A DNA stretch of 64,000 nt from assembly GCF_013403865.1 (NCBI RefSeq), contig NZ_JABFDK010000005.1:1-64000 (forward strand), read 5' to 3'. Source of the DNA: Winogradskyella costae (lineage in GTDB: Bacteria > Bacteroidota > Bacteroidia > Flavobacteriales > Flavobacteriaceae). The notes beneath the pieces are model-generated. The model was given only the letters and a program-made list of their open reading frames with translations. It searched no databases and was not told the DNA's origin. Shown here piece after piece: positions 10,301 through 19,117 of this stretch; the first letter of the stretch is position 1; every line of letters starts with the position of its first letter. A program made the position numbers and the translations under genes.

Positions 10301-13300
10301 AAATCACGCTCTCTCAGCTTGTGTCTTTAAATTTAGGAAGTACACGCGTCTATAGTATGGTTTTAGAATCTTTTTGTCCTGGAACGATAAACTGTGATGA
10401 GCCTTATGTATTATCTAATCCAAACGATTCTGTAATTATCAATTCATACAAAACAGGAACCGAAGGCATAGCTTGTGTGGCTTGTGAAGTTGATAATTCG
10501 CAAAATGTAATTTCTCAAGAAGGAAGTGATTTTGCTCTAATTAATGTTGTAGCGGGAGTTGCAAGTACAGCTTCAATTTCTGTACAAGATGTACTTTTAG
10601 ATTATCCGATTGGTACAAGAGCAGGTTTTATTATAAGAGATACCAATGATTTATTAGAAGTTGATTTATTAAACTCAATAACACTGACAACTTATCTTGA
10701 TGGTCTTCAACAAGAGCAAAGAACAGCAGGTAATTTACTAGCTTTAGAAGCATTGGGTTTAATAAATATTACTCCATTAACTACTGATGGTTTATACATT
10801 GTTGCTTTTAATGCTGCCTTAAGCTTTGATGAAATACAAATTACCATCGCATCACTGGCAGGTATTATCAATTCAATTGAAGTGTATGGTGGTTATATCG
10901 ATGCCACAAATTCAATTTTATGTGATACAGCTAAAATTGCTGTTATTAAAACAGGAGTATTTAATGATGAGAATAGTGATAGCTGTAGCGATTCTGGTGA
11001 AACGATCACTTATAATTTCAGTGTGACTAATGAAGGAATTGTTGATTTTGCTTCAGTAGAATTGACAGACCTAATGGTAGGTGGAGTACTTACTTTGGTT
11101 TCGGGAGATGTAGATGATGATAATGAGTTAGATGTTGATGAAACGTGGCTATATACAGCAGATTATACAATAACTCCATCTGATATAGATATTGGTATGG
11201 TAAGTAATCAAGCTACAGTTGAAGCTGTAAATGTTATCGATGGTACAATGGAAACAGACCTTTCAGATGATGACAGTGTTTTTGAAGATAATCCAACCGA
11301 AACAATTCTATGTCAATCAGCCGATATCGCAGTAATTAAAACAGCTGTTTTTAACGATGAGAATAATGATAGTTGTAGTGATTCTGGAGAAACTATAACG
11401 TATACATTTAATGTTACTAACGAAGGAAATACAAGTGTTACTTCAGTAGTGTTAACGGATGACATGTTAGGTGGAATTATCGCTTTAGCATCTGGAGATG
11501 ATGATGCAGATAATGAATTAGATGTTGACGAAACTTGGGTCTATACCGAAGATTATACATTAGTACAATCTGATATTGATTCGGGTATTTTAAATAATCA
11601 AGCCACGGTTACAGGAATAGATAGTATCGATGGTTCAGAGGTAACAGATCTTTCTGATGATAATAGTGTTCTAGAAGATCATCCAACCGAAACAAATTTA
11701 TGTCAATCAGCAGATATCGCAGTAATTAAAACAGCTGTTTTTAACGACGAGAATAATGATAATTGTACGGATTCTGGAGAAACTATAACCTATACATTTA
11801 ATGTAACTAACGAAGGAAATACAAGTATTACTGCGGTAGAATTAACTGATACTATGTTAGGTGGAATTATCGCTTTAGCATCTGGAGATGATGATGCAGA
11901 TAATGAATTAGATGTTGACGAAACTTGGATCTATACGGCGAATTATACAGTAGTGCAATCTGATATTGATGCTGGTATTGTCAGTAATCAAGCGACTGTT
12001 ACCGGAATAGATAGTATAGATGGTTCAGAGGTAACCGATCTTTCTGATGACAATAGTGTTTTAGAAGATGAAGCAACTGAAACAGATTTATGTCAAACAG
12101 CAGAAATTGCCGTAATCAAAACAGGTATTTATAACGATGATAACGTAGACGGTTGCGGAAATGAAGGTGAAACTATTACGTATACATTTTCGGTTACTAA
12201 CGAAGGAAATACGAGCATAACTACAGTAGAGTTAACAGATACGATGCTAGGAGGAATAATCGCGTTAGCATCAGGAGACGATGATACAGATAATGAATTA
12301 GATGTTGATGAAACTTGGATCTATACAGCAGATTATACGTTATTACAAACAGATATTGATGCTGGTGTTGTCAATAATCAAGCAACCGTAACAGGAGTAG
12401 ATAGTATTGATGGTTCAACGGTAACAGATCTTTCAGATGATAATAGTGTTTTGGAAGATGATGCAACTGAAACTGACTTATGTCAATCTGCAGAAATTGC
12501 AGTCATTAAAACGGGTGTATTAAATGATGAGAACAATGATAGTTGTAGCGATGCAGGTGAAACGATTACGTATACGTTTAACGTAACTAACGAAGGGAAT
12601 TCAAGTATTATTTCTGTAGAATTAACAGACACAATGTTAGGTGGAATAATCGCTTTAGCGTCTGGCGATGCAGATGCAGATAATGAATTAGATGCTAATG
12701 AAACTTGGATTTATACAGCAGCGTACACACTGACACAATCTGATATTGATGCAGGTGCTGTAAACAACCAAGCGACTGTAACAGGAATCAATATTATAGA
12801 TAATTCAGTATTAACGGATTTATCAGATGATGATAGCGTTTTGGAAGATGGTGTTACTGAAACACTTTTATGTCAAACAACTGAAATCGCCTTAATAAAA
12901 ACGGGAGACCTTAACGAGGCTAATAACGATGGTTGTGGTAACGTAGATGAAACAATTACGTACACATTTACGGTAACTAATGAAGGAAATACGACTATCA
13001 CTTCAGTCGAGTTATCAGATTTGATGTTAGGTGGAGTTATTACTATAGCGTCTGGAGATACAGATGCAGATAACGAGTTAGATGTTGATGAAACCTGGAT
13101 CTATACCGCAAATTATATACTTACCCAATCTGATATTGATTCTGGTGTTGTAACAAATCAGGCAACTGTCACAGGTTTAAATAGTATAGATGGCGCTATC
13201 GTAACGGACCTATCAGATGATGATAGTGTTTCTGAAGACGATATCACTGAAACATCAATATGTCAAACAGCTGAAATTGCAGTAATCAAAACAGCGGAAG

Positions 13301-15549
13301 TTAATGACGAGGATAATGATGGCTGTGGTAATGTAAACGAAACTATTACGTATACCTTTACGGTAACTAATGAAGGAAATACGACTATCACTTCAGTCGA
13401 GTTATCAGATTTGATGTTAGGTGGGATAATCGCTATAGCGTCTGGAGATACAGATGCAGATAACGAGTTAGATGTTGATGAAACCTGGATCTATACCGCA
13501 AATTATATACTTACCCAATCTGATATTGATTCTGGTGTTGTAACAAATCAGGCAACTGTCACAGGTTTAAATAGTATAGATGGCGCTATCGTAACGGACC
13601 TATCAGATGATGATAGTGTTTCTGAAGACGATATCACTGAAACATCAATATGTCAAACAGCTGAAATTGCAGTAATCAAAACAGCGGAAGTTAATGACGA
13701 GGATAATGATGGCTGTGGTAATGTAAACGAAACTATTACGTATACCTTTACGGTAACTAATGAAGGAAATACGACTATCACTTCAGTCGAGTTATCAGAT
13801 TTGATGTTAGGTGGGATAATCGCTATAGCGTCTGGAGATACAGATGCAGATAACGAGTTAGATGTTGATGAAACATGGATTTATACCGCAGATTATACAC
13901 TTACGCAATCCGATATTGATGCTGGTGTTGTAACTAACCAAGCTACGGTTACAGGTTTAGATAGTATAGATGGCTCTATCGTAACAGATCTTTCAGATGA
14001 TGATAGTGTTTCTGAAGATGATATTACTCAAACATTACTATGTCAAACAGCAGTCATAGCAGTGGTGAAAACAGGTGTTTATAATGACTTAAATACTGAT
14101 GGTTGCGCTAATGCGGGTGAAACAATTACTTATAATTTTACGGTAACTAATGAAGGGAATTCAAGTATTACTTCGGTAGAGTTAACTGACACTATGTTAG
14201 GTGGGATAATGGACATGTCTTATGGTGATGATGATACGGATAATGAATTAGACGTCGATGAGGTTTGGTTCTATACAGCAGATTATATAATAACACAAGC
14301 AGATATTGATATTGGGTTTGTAAATAATCAAGCGACTGTTTCAGGAGTAAGTAGTATTAACGGAGCTGTGTTAACTGATTTGTCGGATGATAATAGTGCC
14401 TTAGAAAATGATATTACTGATGTGTTTCTATGTCAGAGACCAGCTATTGCAGTGTTAAAAACAGGAGTGTTTAATGACGATAATTTAGATGGATGTGGAG
14501 ATATAGGTGAAACAATCAGCTATACGTTTCAAGTTACTAATGAAGGCAATTTAAGTGTGCCTGCGGTGGAGTTATGGGATAGTATGTTGGGAGGAGTTAT
14601 GATCTTAGCATCCGGAGATGATGATATTGATAATGAGTTAGATGTTGATGAAACATGGTGGTATATGGCAGAGTATGTTTTAACGCAGTCTGATGTTGAT
14701 GCAGGTGTTGTAAATAATCAAGCTACTCTTACGGGAATGAATATGATGGATGGCACCATGTTAACAGATTTATCAGATGATGATAACGTGATGGAAGATG
14801 ACGTAACAACGACTATACTATGTCAATCCGGATCGATATCTCTCGAAAAAGTAGGAGTATTTAACGATGAGAATAGAAACGACATTGCTGAGGTAGGTGA
14901 GACTTTAACTTACACATTTACTATTTATAATACAGGATCAGTCACCCTCACGAATATTAGTATAGAAGATCCTCTTCCGGGTATAGTAATTGAAGGTGGT
15001 CCGCTTGCTTCTTTAGCACCTGGTGAAATAGATGACTTCACTTTTACAGCTACATATACACTCACGCAAGAGGATATTGACAATGGAAAAATAACAAATC
15101 AAGCTATTGTTACTAGTACTGGGGCGGATGGAGAAACCTATTCTGATACATCTGATGATCCAAATAATTTTGATGATGTGGATAATAACAATGATGATGA
15201 ACCAGATGACCCTACAGTTACAGACTTACCTGAAACACTCGGTACGGATTTTGAAATATTTAATGCAGTTACGCCAGATGGTAATGGTGAAAATGATTTC
15301 TTTAGAATAGTTGGGATAGAAGATTTTCCTAACAATAATCTTAAAATATTTAATCGTTGGGGAATTTTAATTTATGAAATGGATGGCTATGGTATAAATG
15401 GTAGAGTATTTAGAGGGTTCTCAGATGGACGGAGCACTGTTAATAGAGATGAGGAATTACCTACCGGAACTTATTTCTATATACTAAGAAGGTTTATCGG
15501 AAGCCAAACTTTAACTAATGAAGGATATTTATATATAAAAAATAACTAA
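7390..15549 (+). CDS. 2719-aa surface protein: six 173-aa modules, SprB repeat, ten 130-aa repeats, type B T9SS sorting domain
   Basis: The N-terminus has a basic stretch and a hydrophobic segment (~18-37), a plausible signal peptide. Residues 57-575 are three modules, each beginning near a CNT motif and spaced exactly 173 residues apart. Residues ~576-655 hold one SprB-type repeat (GGTPPYAYQWSPGG, LSPGTYTVAVTDALGC). Residues 656-1177 repeat the same three-module order. Residues 1178-2477 are ten 130-residue DUF11-like domains (ETITYTFNVTNEGN, DVDETWIYTADYT). A divergent eleventh unit follows, related to the penultimate region of the first adhesin, then the CHU_C-like sorting domain from ~2618 (FNAVTPDGNGEND, IFNRWG, LPTGTYFY). 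I infer a T9SS-exported adhesin or gliding-type filament. I do not recognise the 173-residue module. Confidence 0.93.
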   Translation: MKTPTYSCIIIKQFFFRTKSILSLLGLAFMLLSFIHPKDLDTYEILSEYVVPITNPCNTDFPTPITALNYDDLSVTSDTDGICILGCGIGDEDYLIDSNDSNYTTLTTLVGLGVTHTLRVTDTTTDEFYTAGGFAGFLIENTSVVRVDLLNKMVITTFLDGVVQELKESSSLAAVNSDLLSSNQFYVGFETTLDFDAIEISISSIAGVFSRTKVYAAVTENFCAGPELICNTPTMFTKPEFPARIVEEHTGMGGFLSVGNVIDVEAAVDSNTNNYASINIVLGVLATGSLAIKDEFINYPANTYAGFDIENSSVLNLDLFDSVTITTYLDGSFQESQTGSSELIAINSALLLTGTERSRVGFVSTLPFDEVQISINQTASVNLGSTRVYGLVLESFCEGELDCNTATVLSNPSQPVIINNSNTGVDGLACVGCEVDNAINVISESNSDFAMINVIAGVANSASISVENVLSAFPLGSTAGFIIRDTNDLLELDLLNSLKLTTYLDGIEQESETSSSLLALEALGLVNITPSYTDGFYLVGFETSLPYDEVRISVSALAAVINSIEVYGSYVDTSIKIEETIINETVLGVSDGSISVSVTGGTPPYAYQWSPGGETSNSISGLSPGTYTVAVTDALGCVDTVEFIVYTDGVQYPVPCNTLDPVEITSMGFTDLSVFKNTTGICAIGCGVDNEGNLLDEDNNNYATIATVVGLGVTHSLTVTDETVDEFFTGGGYAGMLIENNSVLQADLLEAIVITTYLDGVEQESETNTALAVVNSTLLGTDKYYVGFYTTMDYDAVEISISSLLNVLSTTNVYHAVTNSFCEGPDLICNTPTALTKPDFPVRIVDEHTGTGGVLSVGSVNNTNRLFDSNTGNYATIDLLASVAGTASLAVKDEITDYPAMTYAGFDIENATLLNTQLFDAITVSTYLDGTFVESRTGSTELVPVNSGLLLTSNEALRVGFVSTAPFDEVQITLSQLVSLNLGSTRVYSMVLESFCPGTINCDEPYVLSNPNDSVIINSYKTGTEGIACVACEVDNSQNVISQEGSDFALINVVAGVASTASISVQDVLLDYPIGTRAGFIIRDTNDLLEVDLLNSITLTTYLDGLQQEQRTAGNLLALEALGLINITPLTTDGLYIVAFNAALSFDEIQITIASLAGIINSIEVYGGYIDATNSILCDTAKIAVIKTGVFNDENSDSCSDSGETITYNFSVTNEGIVDFASVELTDLMVGGVLTLVSGDVDDDNELDVDETWLYTADYTITPSDIDIGMVSNQATVEAVNVIDGTMETDLSDDDSVFEDNPTETILCQSADIAVIKTAVFNDENNDSCSDSGETITYTFNVTNEGNTSVTSVVLTDDMLGGIIALASGDDDADNELDVDETWVYTEDYTLVQSDIDSGILNNQATVTGIDSIDGSEVTDLSDDNSVLEDHPTETNLCQSADIAVIKTAVFNDENNDNCTDSGETITYTFNVTNEGNTSITAVELTDTMLGGIIALASGDDDADNELDVDETWIYTANYTVVQSDIDAGIVSNQATVTGIDSIDGSEVTDLSDDNSVLEDEATETDLCQTAEIAVIKTGIYNDDNVDGCGNEGETITYTFSVTNEGNTSITTVELTDTMLGGIIALASGDDDTDNELDVDETWIYTADYTLLQTDIDAGVVNNQATVTGVDSIDGSTVTDLSDDNSVLEDDATETDLCQSAEIAVIKTGVLNDENNDSCSDAGETITYTFNVTNEGNSSIISVELTDTMLGGIIALASGDADADNELDANETWIYTAAYTLTQSDIDAGAVNNQATVTGINIIDNSVLTDLSDDDSVLEDGVTETLLCQTTEIALIKTGDLNEANNDGCGNVDETITYTFTVTNEGNTTITSVELSDLMLGGVITIASGDTDADNELDVDETWIYTANYILTQSDIDSGVVTNQATVTGLNSIDGAIVTDLSDDDSVSEDDITETSICQTAEIAVIKTAEVNDEDNDGCGNVNETITYTFTVTNEGNTTITSVELSDLMLGGIIAIASGDTDADNELDVDETWIYTANYILTQSDIDSGVVTNQATVTGLNSIDGAIVTDLSDDDSVSEDDITETSICQTAEIAVIKTAEVNDEDNDGCGNVNETITYTFTVTNEGNTTITSVELSDLMLGGIIAIASGDTDADNELDVDETWIYTADYTLTQSDIDAGVVTNQATVTGLDSIDGSIVTDLSDDDSVSEDDITQTLLCQTAVIAVVKTGVYNDLNTDGCANAGETITYNFTVTNEGNSSITSVELTDTMLGGIMDMSYGDDDTDNELDVDEVWFYTADYIITQADIDIGFVNNQATVSGVSSINGAVLTDLSDDNSALENDITDVFLCQRPAIAVLKTGVFNDDNLDGCGDIGETISYTFQVTNEGNLSVPAVELWDSMLGGVMILASGDDDIDNELDVDETWWYMAEYVLTQSDVDAGVVNNQATLTGMNMMDGTMLTDLSDDDNVMEDDVTTTILCQSGSISLEKVGVFNDENRNDIAEVGETLTYTFTIYNTGSVTLTNISIEDPLPGIVIEGGPLASLAPGEIDDFTFTATYTLTQEDIDNGKITNQAIVTSTGADGETYSDTSDDPNNFDDVDNNNDDEPDDPTVTDLPETLGTDFEIFNAVTPDGNGENDFFRIVGIEDFPNNNLKIFNRWGILIYEMDGYGINGRVFRGFSDGRSTVNRDEELPTGTYFYILRRFIGSQTLTNEGYLYIKNN
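7558..10911 (+). repeat. Six 519-bp coding modules in two triplets around a SprB repeat
   Basis: Module starts (Cys codon) are at 7558, 8077 and 8596, then 9355, 9874 and 10393; spacing within each triplet is exactly 519 bp. Modules 1, 2 and 3 match modules 4, 5 and 6 better than they match each other, for example ICILGCGIGDED with ICAIGCGVDNEG and RIVEEHTG with RIVDEHTG. The triplet was therefore duplicated as a block. The interval 9115-9354 holds the single SprB-type repeat. Confidence 0.9.
10921..14820 (+). repeat. Ten perfectly phased 390-bp coding repeats
   Basis: A TGT (Cys) codon begins units at 10921, 11311, 11701, 12091, 12481, 12871, 13261, 13651, 14041 and 14431, with the next boundary at 14821. 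No unit has an insertion or deletion. Bases 13043-13484 are identical to 13433-13874, a sign of very recent unit duplication. The outer units are more divergent. Confidence 0.95.
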
Positions 15550-15563
15550 ACCCCAAAAATCTT

Positions 15564-16499
15564 ATGAAACATTATTTTTTATTACTACTAATTTTTATGA
15601 GTGTTAGTTTGAGTTTTTCTCAACAAGATTCGCAATACACTCAATATATGTATAACACACAAGTCATTAATCCTGGCTATATAGGGTCTAAAGATGTACT
15701 CAGTTTTGGACTATTATATAGATCGCAGTGGGTAGGGTTTGAAGGCGCCCCAAAAACAGGAACATTCACAATAAGTTCTCCAATAGGCGATACTAAAAAA
15801 ATGGGAATAGGACTTTCTATTGTGAACGATCAAATTGGGCCTGCTACAGAAACAAGCATTGTTGCTGATTATTCATATTCTCTAATGTTTTCCGATGTAT
15901 CAAGATTGTCATTTGGTGTAAAAGCAGGAGTGAATTTCTTAGACGTCGATTATACTAAGCTCAACATTTATGATGATAATGATTTTCAGTTTGAAGAAAA
16001 TATAAATAATAGGCTTTATCCACAAATAGGGGCTGGAATATATTATAATACAGATAAACTGTACTTAGGTTTGTCGGTTCCTAACCTTTTAAATTCAAAA
16101 CATTATAATGCGGATAGTATAGATGATATTAGTGCTGATGCTCTTGCCATTGAACGCTTACATTACTTTTTGATTGCAGGTTATGTTTTTGACATTAATA
16201 AGAATTTAAAATTTAAACCAGCAACGATGATTAAGATGGTTGATGGGTCTCCGCTTCAAGTTGATATTTCTGGAAACTTTCTAATTAATGAAAAATTTAC
16301 GTTAGGTGCAGCATATCGCTTTGATGCTGCGATTACTGCCATGGCAGGATTTCAAATAACCAATAAATTGTTTGTAGGTATGGGGTATGATTACCAAACC
16401 ACAGATATTGAAACTTACAGTGATGGCTCCTATGAGGTATTCTTAAAATTTGATGTTTTTAAAAATGTCGAACGCATACTAACCCCTAGATTTTTCTAA
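15564..16499 (+). CDS. PorP/SprF family type IX secretion outer membrane protein (second copy)
   Basis: This 311-aa protein has a signal peptide (cleavage near LSFSQ) and the family opening QQDSQYTQYMYN...NPGYIG; it ends in NVERILTPRFF. It is a paralogue of the protein at 3775, with clear similarity along its length (YRSQWVGFEGAPKTGTF versus HRSQWVGIDGAPQTQSL) but well diverged. It begins 14 bp after the 2719-aa adhesin and 12 bp before the next PorE-like gene, so the three are probably one operon. I infer that it is the outer membrane partner used to export or tether the upstream adhesin. Confidence 0.92.
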   Translation: MKHYFLLLLIFMSVSLSFSQQDSQYTQYMYNTQVINPGYIGSKDVLSFGLLYRSQWVGFEGAPKTGTFTISSPIGDTKKMGIGLSIVNDQIGPATETSIVADYSYSLMFSDVSRLSFGVKAGVNFLDVDYTKLNIYDDNDFQFEENINNRLYPQIGAGIYYNTDKLYLGLSVPNLLNSKHYNADSIDDISADALAIERLHYFLIAGYVFDINKNLKFKPATMIKMVDGSPLQVDISGNFLINEKFTLGAAYRFDAAITAMAGFQITNKLFVGMGYDYQTTDIETYSDGSYEVFLKFDVFKNVERILTPRFF

Positions 16500-16511
16500 A
16501 TTTTTAAGATT

Positions 16512-18467
16512 ATGAATACACATACATATAAATTATTACTATGTTTTTTATCAGTCATTTTCTTTATGAGTTCTTTTGCTCAAACAGGAACATTAGAAAA
16601 GGCAAATGTCAAATACGATAAATATCATTATATAGATGCTCGAGAGATTTATTTGAAGGTAGTTGCTAATGGTTATCAGTCTGCCGAAATTTATAGGAAG
16701 TTGAGCGAGACCTATTATTTTAATAGTGAATATTCCGGAGCTTCTAAATGGTATTATAAATTGCTAAATGAGTTTCCAGATGATTTGGTTGTGACGGATT
16801 ATTTTAGAGCAGCACAATGTTTAAAAAGTTCAGGAGAACCGAGAGAAGCTGACCGACTAATGAAAATTTATAAAGCTAAAGGTGGCACAGCTCTTACTAT
16901 AGATTCTTATAAAAATGTAGCGGATACGCTTTTTGAAAAAGGAGTGAATGATAAATTATTTGAACTCGATAAAATAACTGTAAATACTGAGTATTCAGAT
17001 TTCGGTCCCGCATTTTATGGTGATAAAATTGTTTTTGCATCGAGTGATAAATCTGTAGATACATTTAAAGAAAAATCTGTTGATCTTGCAGGGTGGGATA
17101 AACAGCCTTTTTTAGATTTATATCAGGTTGTGGTAGATGAAGACTTGAATCTAAAAGAAGTAGAGCTTTTAAAAGGTGAGATTAATACAAAATATCATGA
17201 GTCTACTGCTGTTTTTTCTAAAGATGGAAATACTATGTATTTTACCCGGAATAATTTTTTAGATGGAAAGAAAAGGCGAGATAAAGATTTTGTGATAAGA
17301 CTTAAGATCTACAAGGCGACTAAAACGGGAGATTCATGGGGAGATGTAAAAGAGCTTCCTTTTAATAGTGATAGCTATTCTATTGGTCACCCAGCATTAA
17401 GTATTGACGAAGATAGACTTTACTTTGCTTCTGATATGCCTGGTACATTTGGGATGTCTGACTTATGGTATGTTGATGTATTAGAAAGCGACAGTTATAC
17501 CAAACCCGTAAATATGGGGGGTAAAATTAACACAGCTGCTAGAGAAACATTTCCATTTATAAGTACAGAAAATAATTTATACTTCTCTAGTGATGGTCAT
17601 AAAGGTTATGGCGGTTTAGATATTTTTGTAACAAAACTAAACGAAGATGATTTTGGTGAAATAGCCACCTTTGGTGCGCCTATTAATAGTGTAAAAGATG
17701 ATTTTAGTTTTATAATTAAAGAAGGACGAATCGGTTATTTTACGTCAAATCGAGATGGTGATGAAGGAAGTAAAAGTGATGATATCTATCAAATTTGGGA
17801 GCGGTGTGAAATAACAATTCAAGGACCGGTTACAGATGAAGATACAGGTGAATTAATACCCAATGCTGAGGTTACACTGCTAGATAGTAATAATGTCGAA
17901 ATTCAGAAACTAGTTACAAGTGGTGATGCACTATTTACATTTAATTTAGATTGTAACGAACGGTATGTTATTAGAGCAAAAAAAGAGGGGTATAATCCGA
18001 AAGAAGAGATTTTTGAAACACCTAAGAATCCGAAAACAATTGAAATGCCTATTGTTTTAAATATGCCATTGATGCTAAAGGTTTCAGATCCATGTCCACC
18101 TAATGATTTAGGTTGTAAACTAACTCTTCAGCCTATTTATTTTGATTATGACCAGTCCAATGTTCGCTTAGATGCAGAGATAGAATTAGCTAAGATATTA
18201 GCGGCACTAAAGGAATATCCGCACTTAAAAATACATATAGAATCTCATACAGATTCAAGAGGTAGAGCTGCTTATAATCTAAAATTATCACAACGTAGAG
18301 CTAAATCTAGCTTACAGTGGTTATTAGATAAAGGAATTACTAAAAACAGATTGTCAGCAAAAGGTTATGGGGAATCGCAATTGATTAATAAGTGTATTAA
18401 CAATGTAGAGTGTAGCGAAGTAGAACATCAATTAAATCGCAGATCCATGTTTATTATAAAAGAATAA
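16512..18467 (+). CDS. PorE-like TPR / beta-propeller / regulatory / OmpA protein (second copy)
   Basis: This 651-aa protein has the same architecture as the one at 4706. It has a signal peptide (SSFAQ), TPR-like helices (YRKLSETYYFNSEYSGASKWY) and propeller blades (AVFSKDGNTMYFTRN, LYFASDMPGTFGMSDLW, GYFTSNRDGDEGSKSDDIY). A carboxypeptidase-regulatory-like domain (GPVTDEDTGELIPNAEVTL) and an OmpA domain (IYFDYDQSN, HTDSRGRAAYNLKLSQRRAKS, LNRRSMF) follow. The OmpA domain should bind peptidoglycan. With the PorP/SprF-like gene it completes the second unit, and I infer that it anchors that complex. Divergence from the first copy is substantial, so the duplication is not recent even though the adhesin repeats are. 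Confidence 0.9.
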   Translation: MNTHTYKLLLCFLSVIFFMSSFAQTGTLEKANVKYDKYHYIDAREIYLKVVANGYQSAEIYRKLSETYYFNSEYSGASKWYYKLLNEFPDDLVVTDYFRAAQCLKSSGEPREADRLMKIYKAKGGTALTIDSYKNVADTLFEKGVNDKLFELDKITVNTEYSDFGPAFYGDKIVFASSDKSVDTFKEKSVDLAGWDKQPFLDLYQVVVDEDLNLKEVELLKGEINTKYHESTAVFSKDGNTMYFTRNNFLDGKKRRDKDFVIRLKIYKATKTGDSWGDVKELPFNSDSYSIGHPALSIDEDRLYFASDMPGTFGMSDLWYVDVLESDSYTKPVNMGGKINTAARETFPFISTENNLYFSSDGHKGYGGLDIFVTKLNEDDFGEIATFGAPINSVKDDFSFIIKEGRIGYFTSNRDGDEGSKSDDIYQIWERCEITIQGPVTDEDTGELIPNAEVTLLDSNNVEIQKLVTSGDALFTFNLDCNERYVIRAKKEGYNPKEEIFETPKNPKTIEMPIVLNMPLMLKVSDPCPPNDLGCKLTLQPIYFDYDQSNVRLDAEIELAKILAALKEYPHLKIHIESHTDSRGRAAYNLKLSQRRAKSSLQWLLDKGITKNRLSAKGYGESQLINKCINNVECSEVEHQLNRRSMFIIKE

Positions 18468-18489
18468 AATCTAAATTGATTCATTATAA

Positions 18490-18526
18490 AAGACCTTGGC
18501 TATTTTTTATAGTCAAGGTATTTTGT
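18490..18526 (+). terminator. Intrinsic terminator after second adhesin unit
   Basis: Arms ACCTTGGCTAT and ATAGTCAAGGT pair with one wobble around a T-rich loop, and are followed by ATTTTG. It is placed just after the PorE-like gene and before the idi promoter. The weak T tract lowers confidence. Confidence 0.65.
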
Positions 18527-18580
18527 AGTATTTCAATTCCTTTTTGTGAAAACATTGATGGATTTTAAAATTTTACTTGG

Positions 18581-18588
18581 TATTTTTG
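18581..18588 (+). promoter_or_regulatory. Bacteroidota -7 element upstream of idi
   Basis: TATTTTTG matches TAnnTTTG and ends only 4 bp before the idi ATG at 18593. A start site at the usual distance would make the mRNA leaderless or nearly so. A weak TTGA lies at the expected upstream spacing. Confidence 0.5.
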
Positions 18589-18592
18589 TGAT

Positions 18593-19117
18593 ATGATCGA
18601 AGAACAAGTCATCTTAGTAGATGAAAATGATAATAAAGTTGGTTTAATGCCAAAAATGGAAGCGCATGAAAAGGCGCTTTTACATCGAGCATTTTCTGTG
18701 TTTATATTTAATGATAAGAACGAACTGATGCTTCAGCAACGTGCTATGCATAAATATCATACCCCAGGTTTATGGACTAATACATGTTGCAGTCATCAAC
18801 GTGATGGAGAAACGAACCTGCAGGCAGGAAAGCGCCGTTTGCAAGAAGAAATGGGTTTTGTAACAGACTTAGAAGAGAAGACCTCATTTATTTATAAAGC
18901 TCCTTTTGATAACGGGTTAACAGAACATGAGTTCGACCACATTATGGTAGGCTACTACAATGACAAGCCAAATATTAATCCAGATGAAGTGGAGCGTTGG
19001 AAATGGATGACATTAGAAGCTGTAAAGGCTGATATCGCTCAGAATCCACAACTTTATACGGCTTGGTTCAAAATAATTTTTGAGAAATTTTATGAATTTA
19101 TAAACGTTAATAAATAA
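18593..19117 (+). CDS. idi: Isopentenyl-diphosphate delta-isomerase, type 1
   Basis: This 174-aa Nudix-fold enzyme interconverts isopentenyl and dimethylallyl diphosphate in isoprenoid synthesis in the cytoplasm. Recognisable parts are DENDNKVG at the start, the active-site block LWTNTCCSHQRDGE with Cys65/Cys66, the Nudix-like helix GKRRLQEEMGF, and the acidic block EHEFDHIMVGY carrying the second catalytic residue. Length is normal for the family. The stop codon overlaps the next ATG by one base, so translation of idi and queD is probably coupled, although the pathways are unrelated. Confidence 0.95.
   Translation: MIEEQVILVDENDNKVGLMPKMEAHEKALLHRAFSVFIFNDKNELMLQQRAMHKYHTPGLWTNTCCSHQRDGETNLQAGKRRLQEEMGFVTDLEEKTSFIYKAPFDNGLTEHEFDHIMVGYYNDKPNINPDEVERWKWMTLEAVKADIAQNPQLYTAWFKIIFEKFYEFINVNK

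Noticed and set aside
10921..14820. CRISPR-like periodic repeats
   Set aside because: The period is 390 bp, the repeats are contiguous and coding, and there are no short spacers. No CRISPR array is seen in the window.
10826..15335. Other reading frames inside the 2719-aa gene
   Set aside because: Low-complexity shadows of the repeat array in other frames.
1..18467. Mobile element origin for the adhesin region
   Set aside because: No transposase, integrase, attachment repeats or base-composition break is seen; duplication within the chromosome explains the layout.
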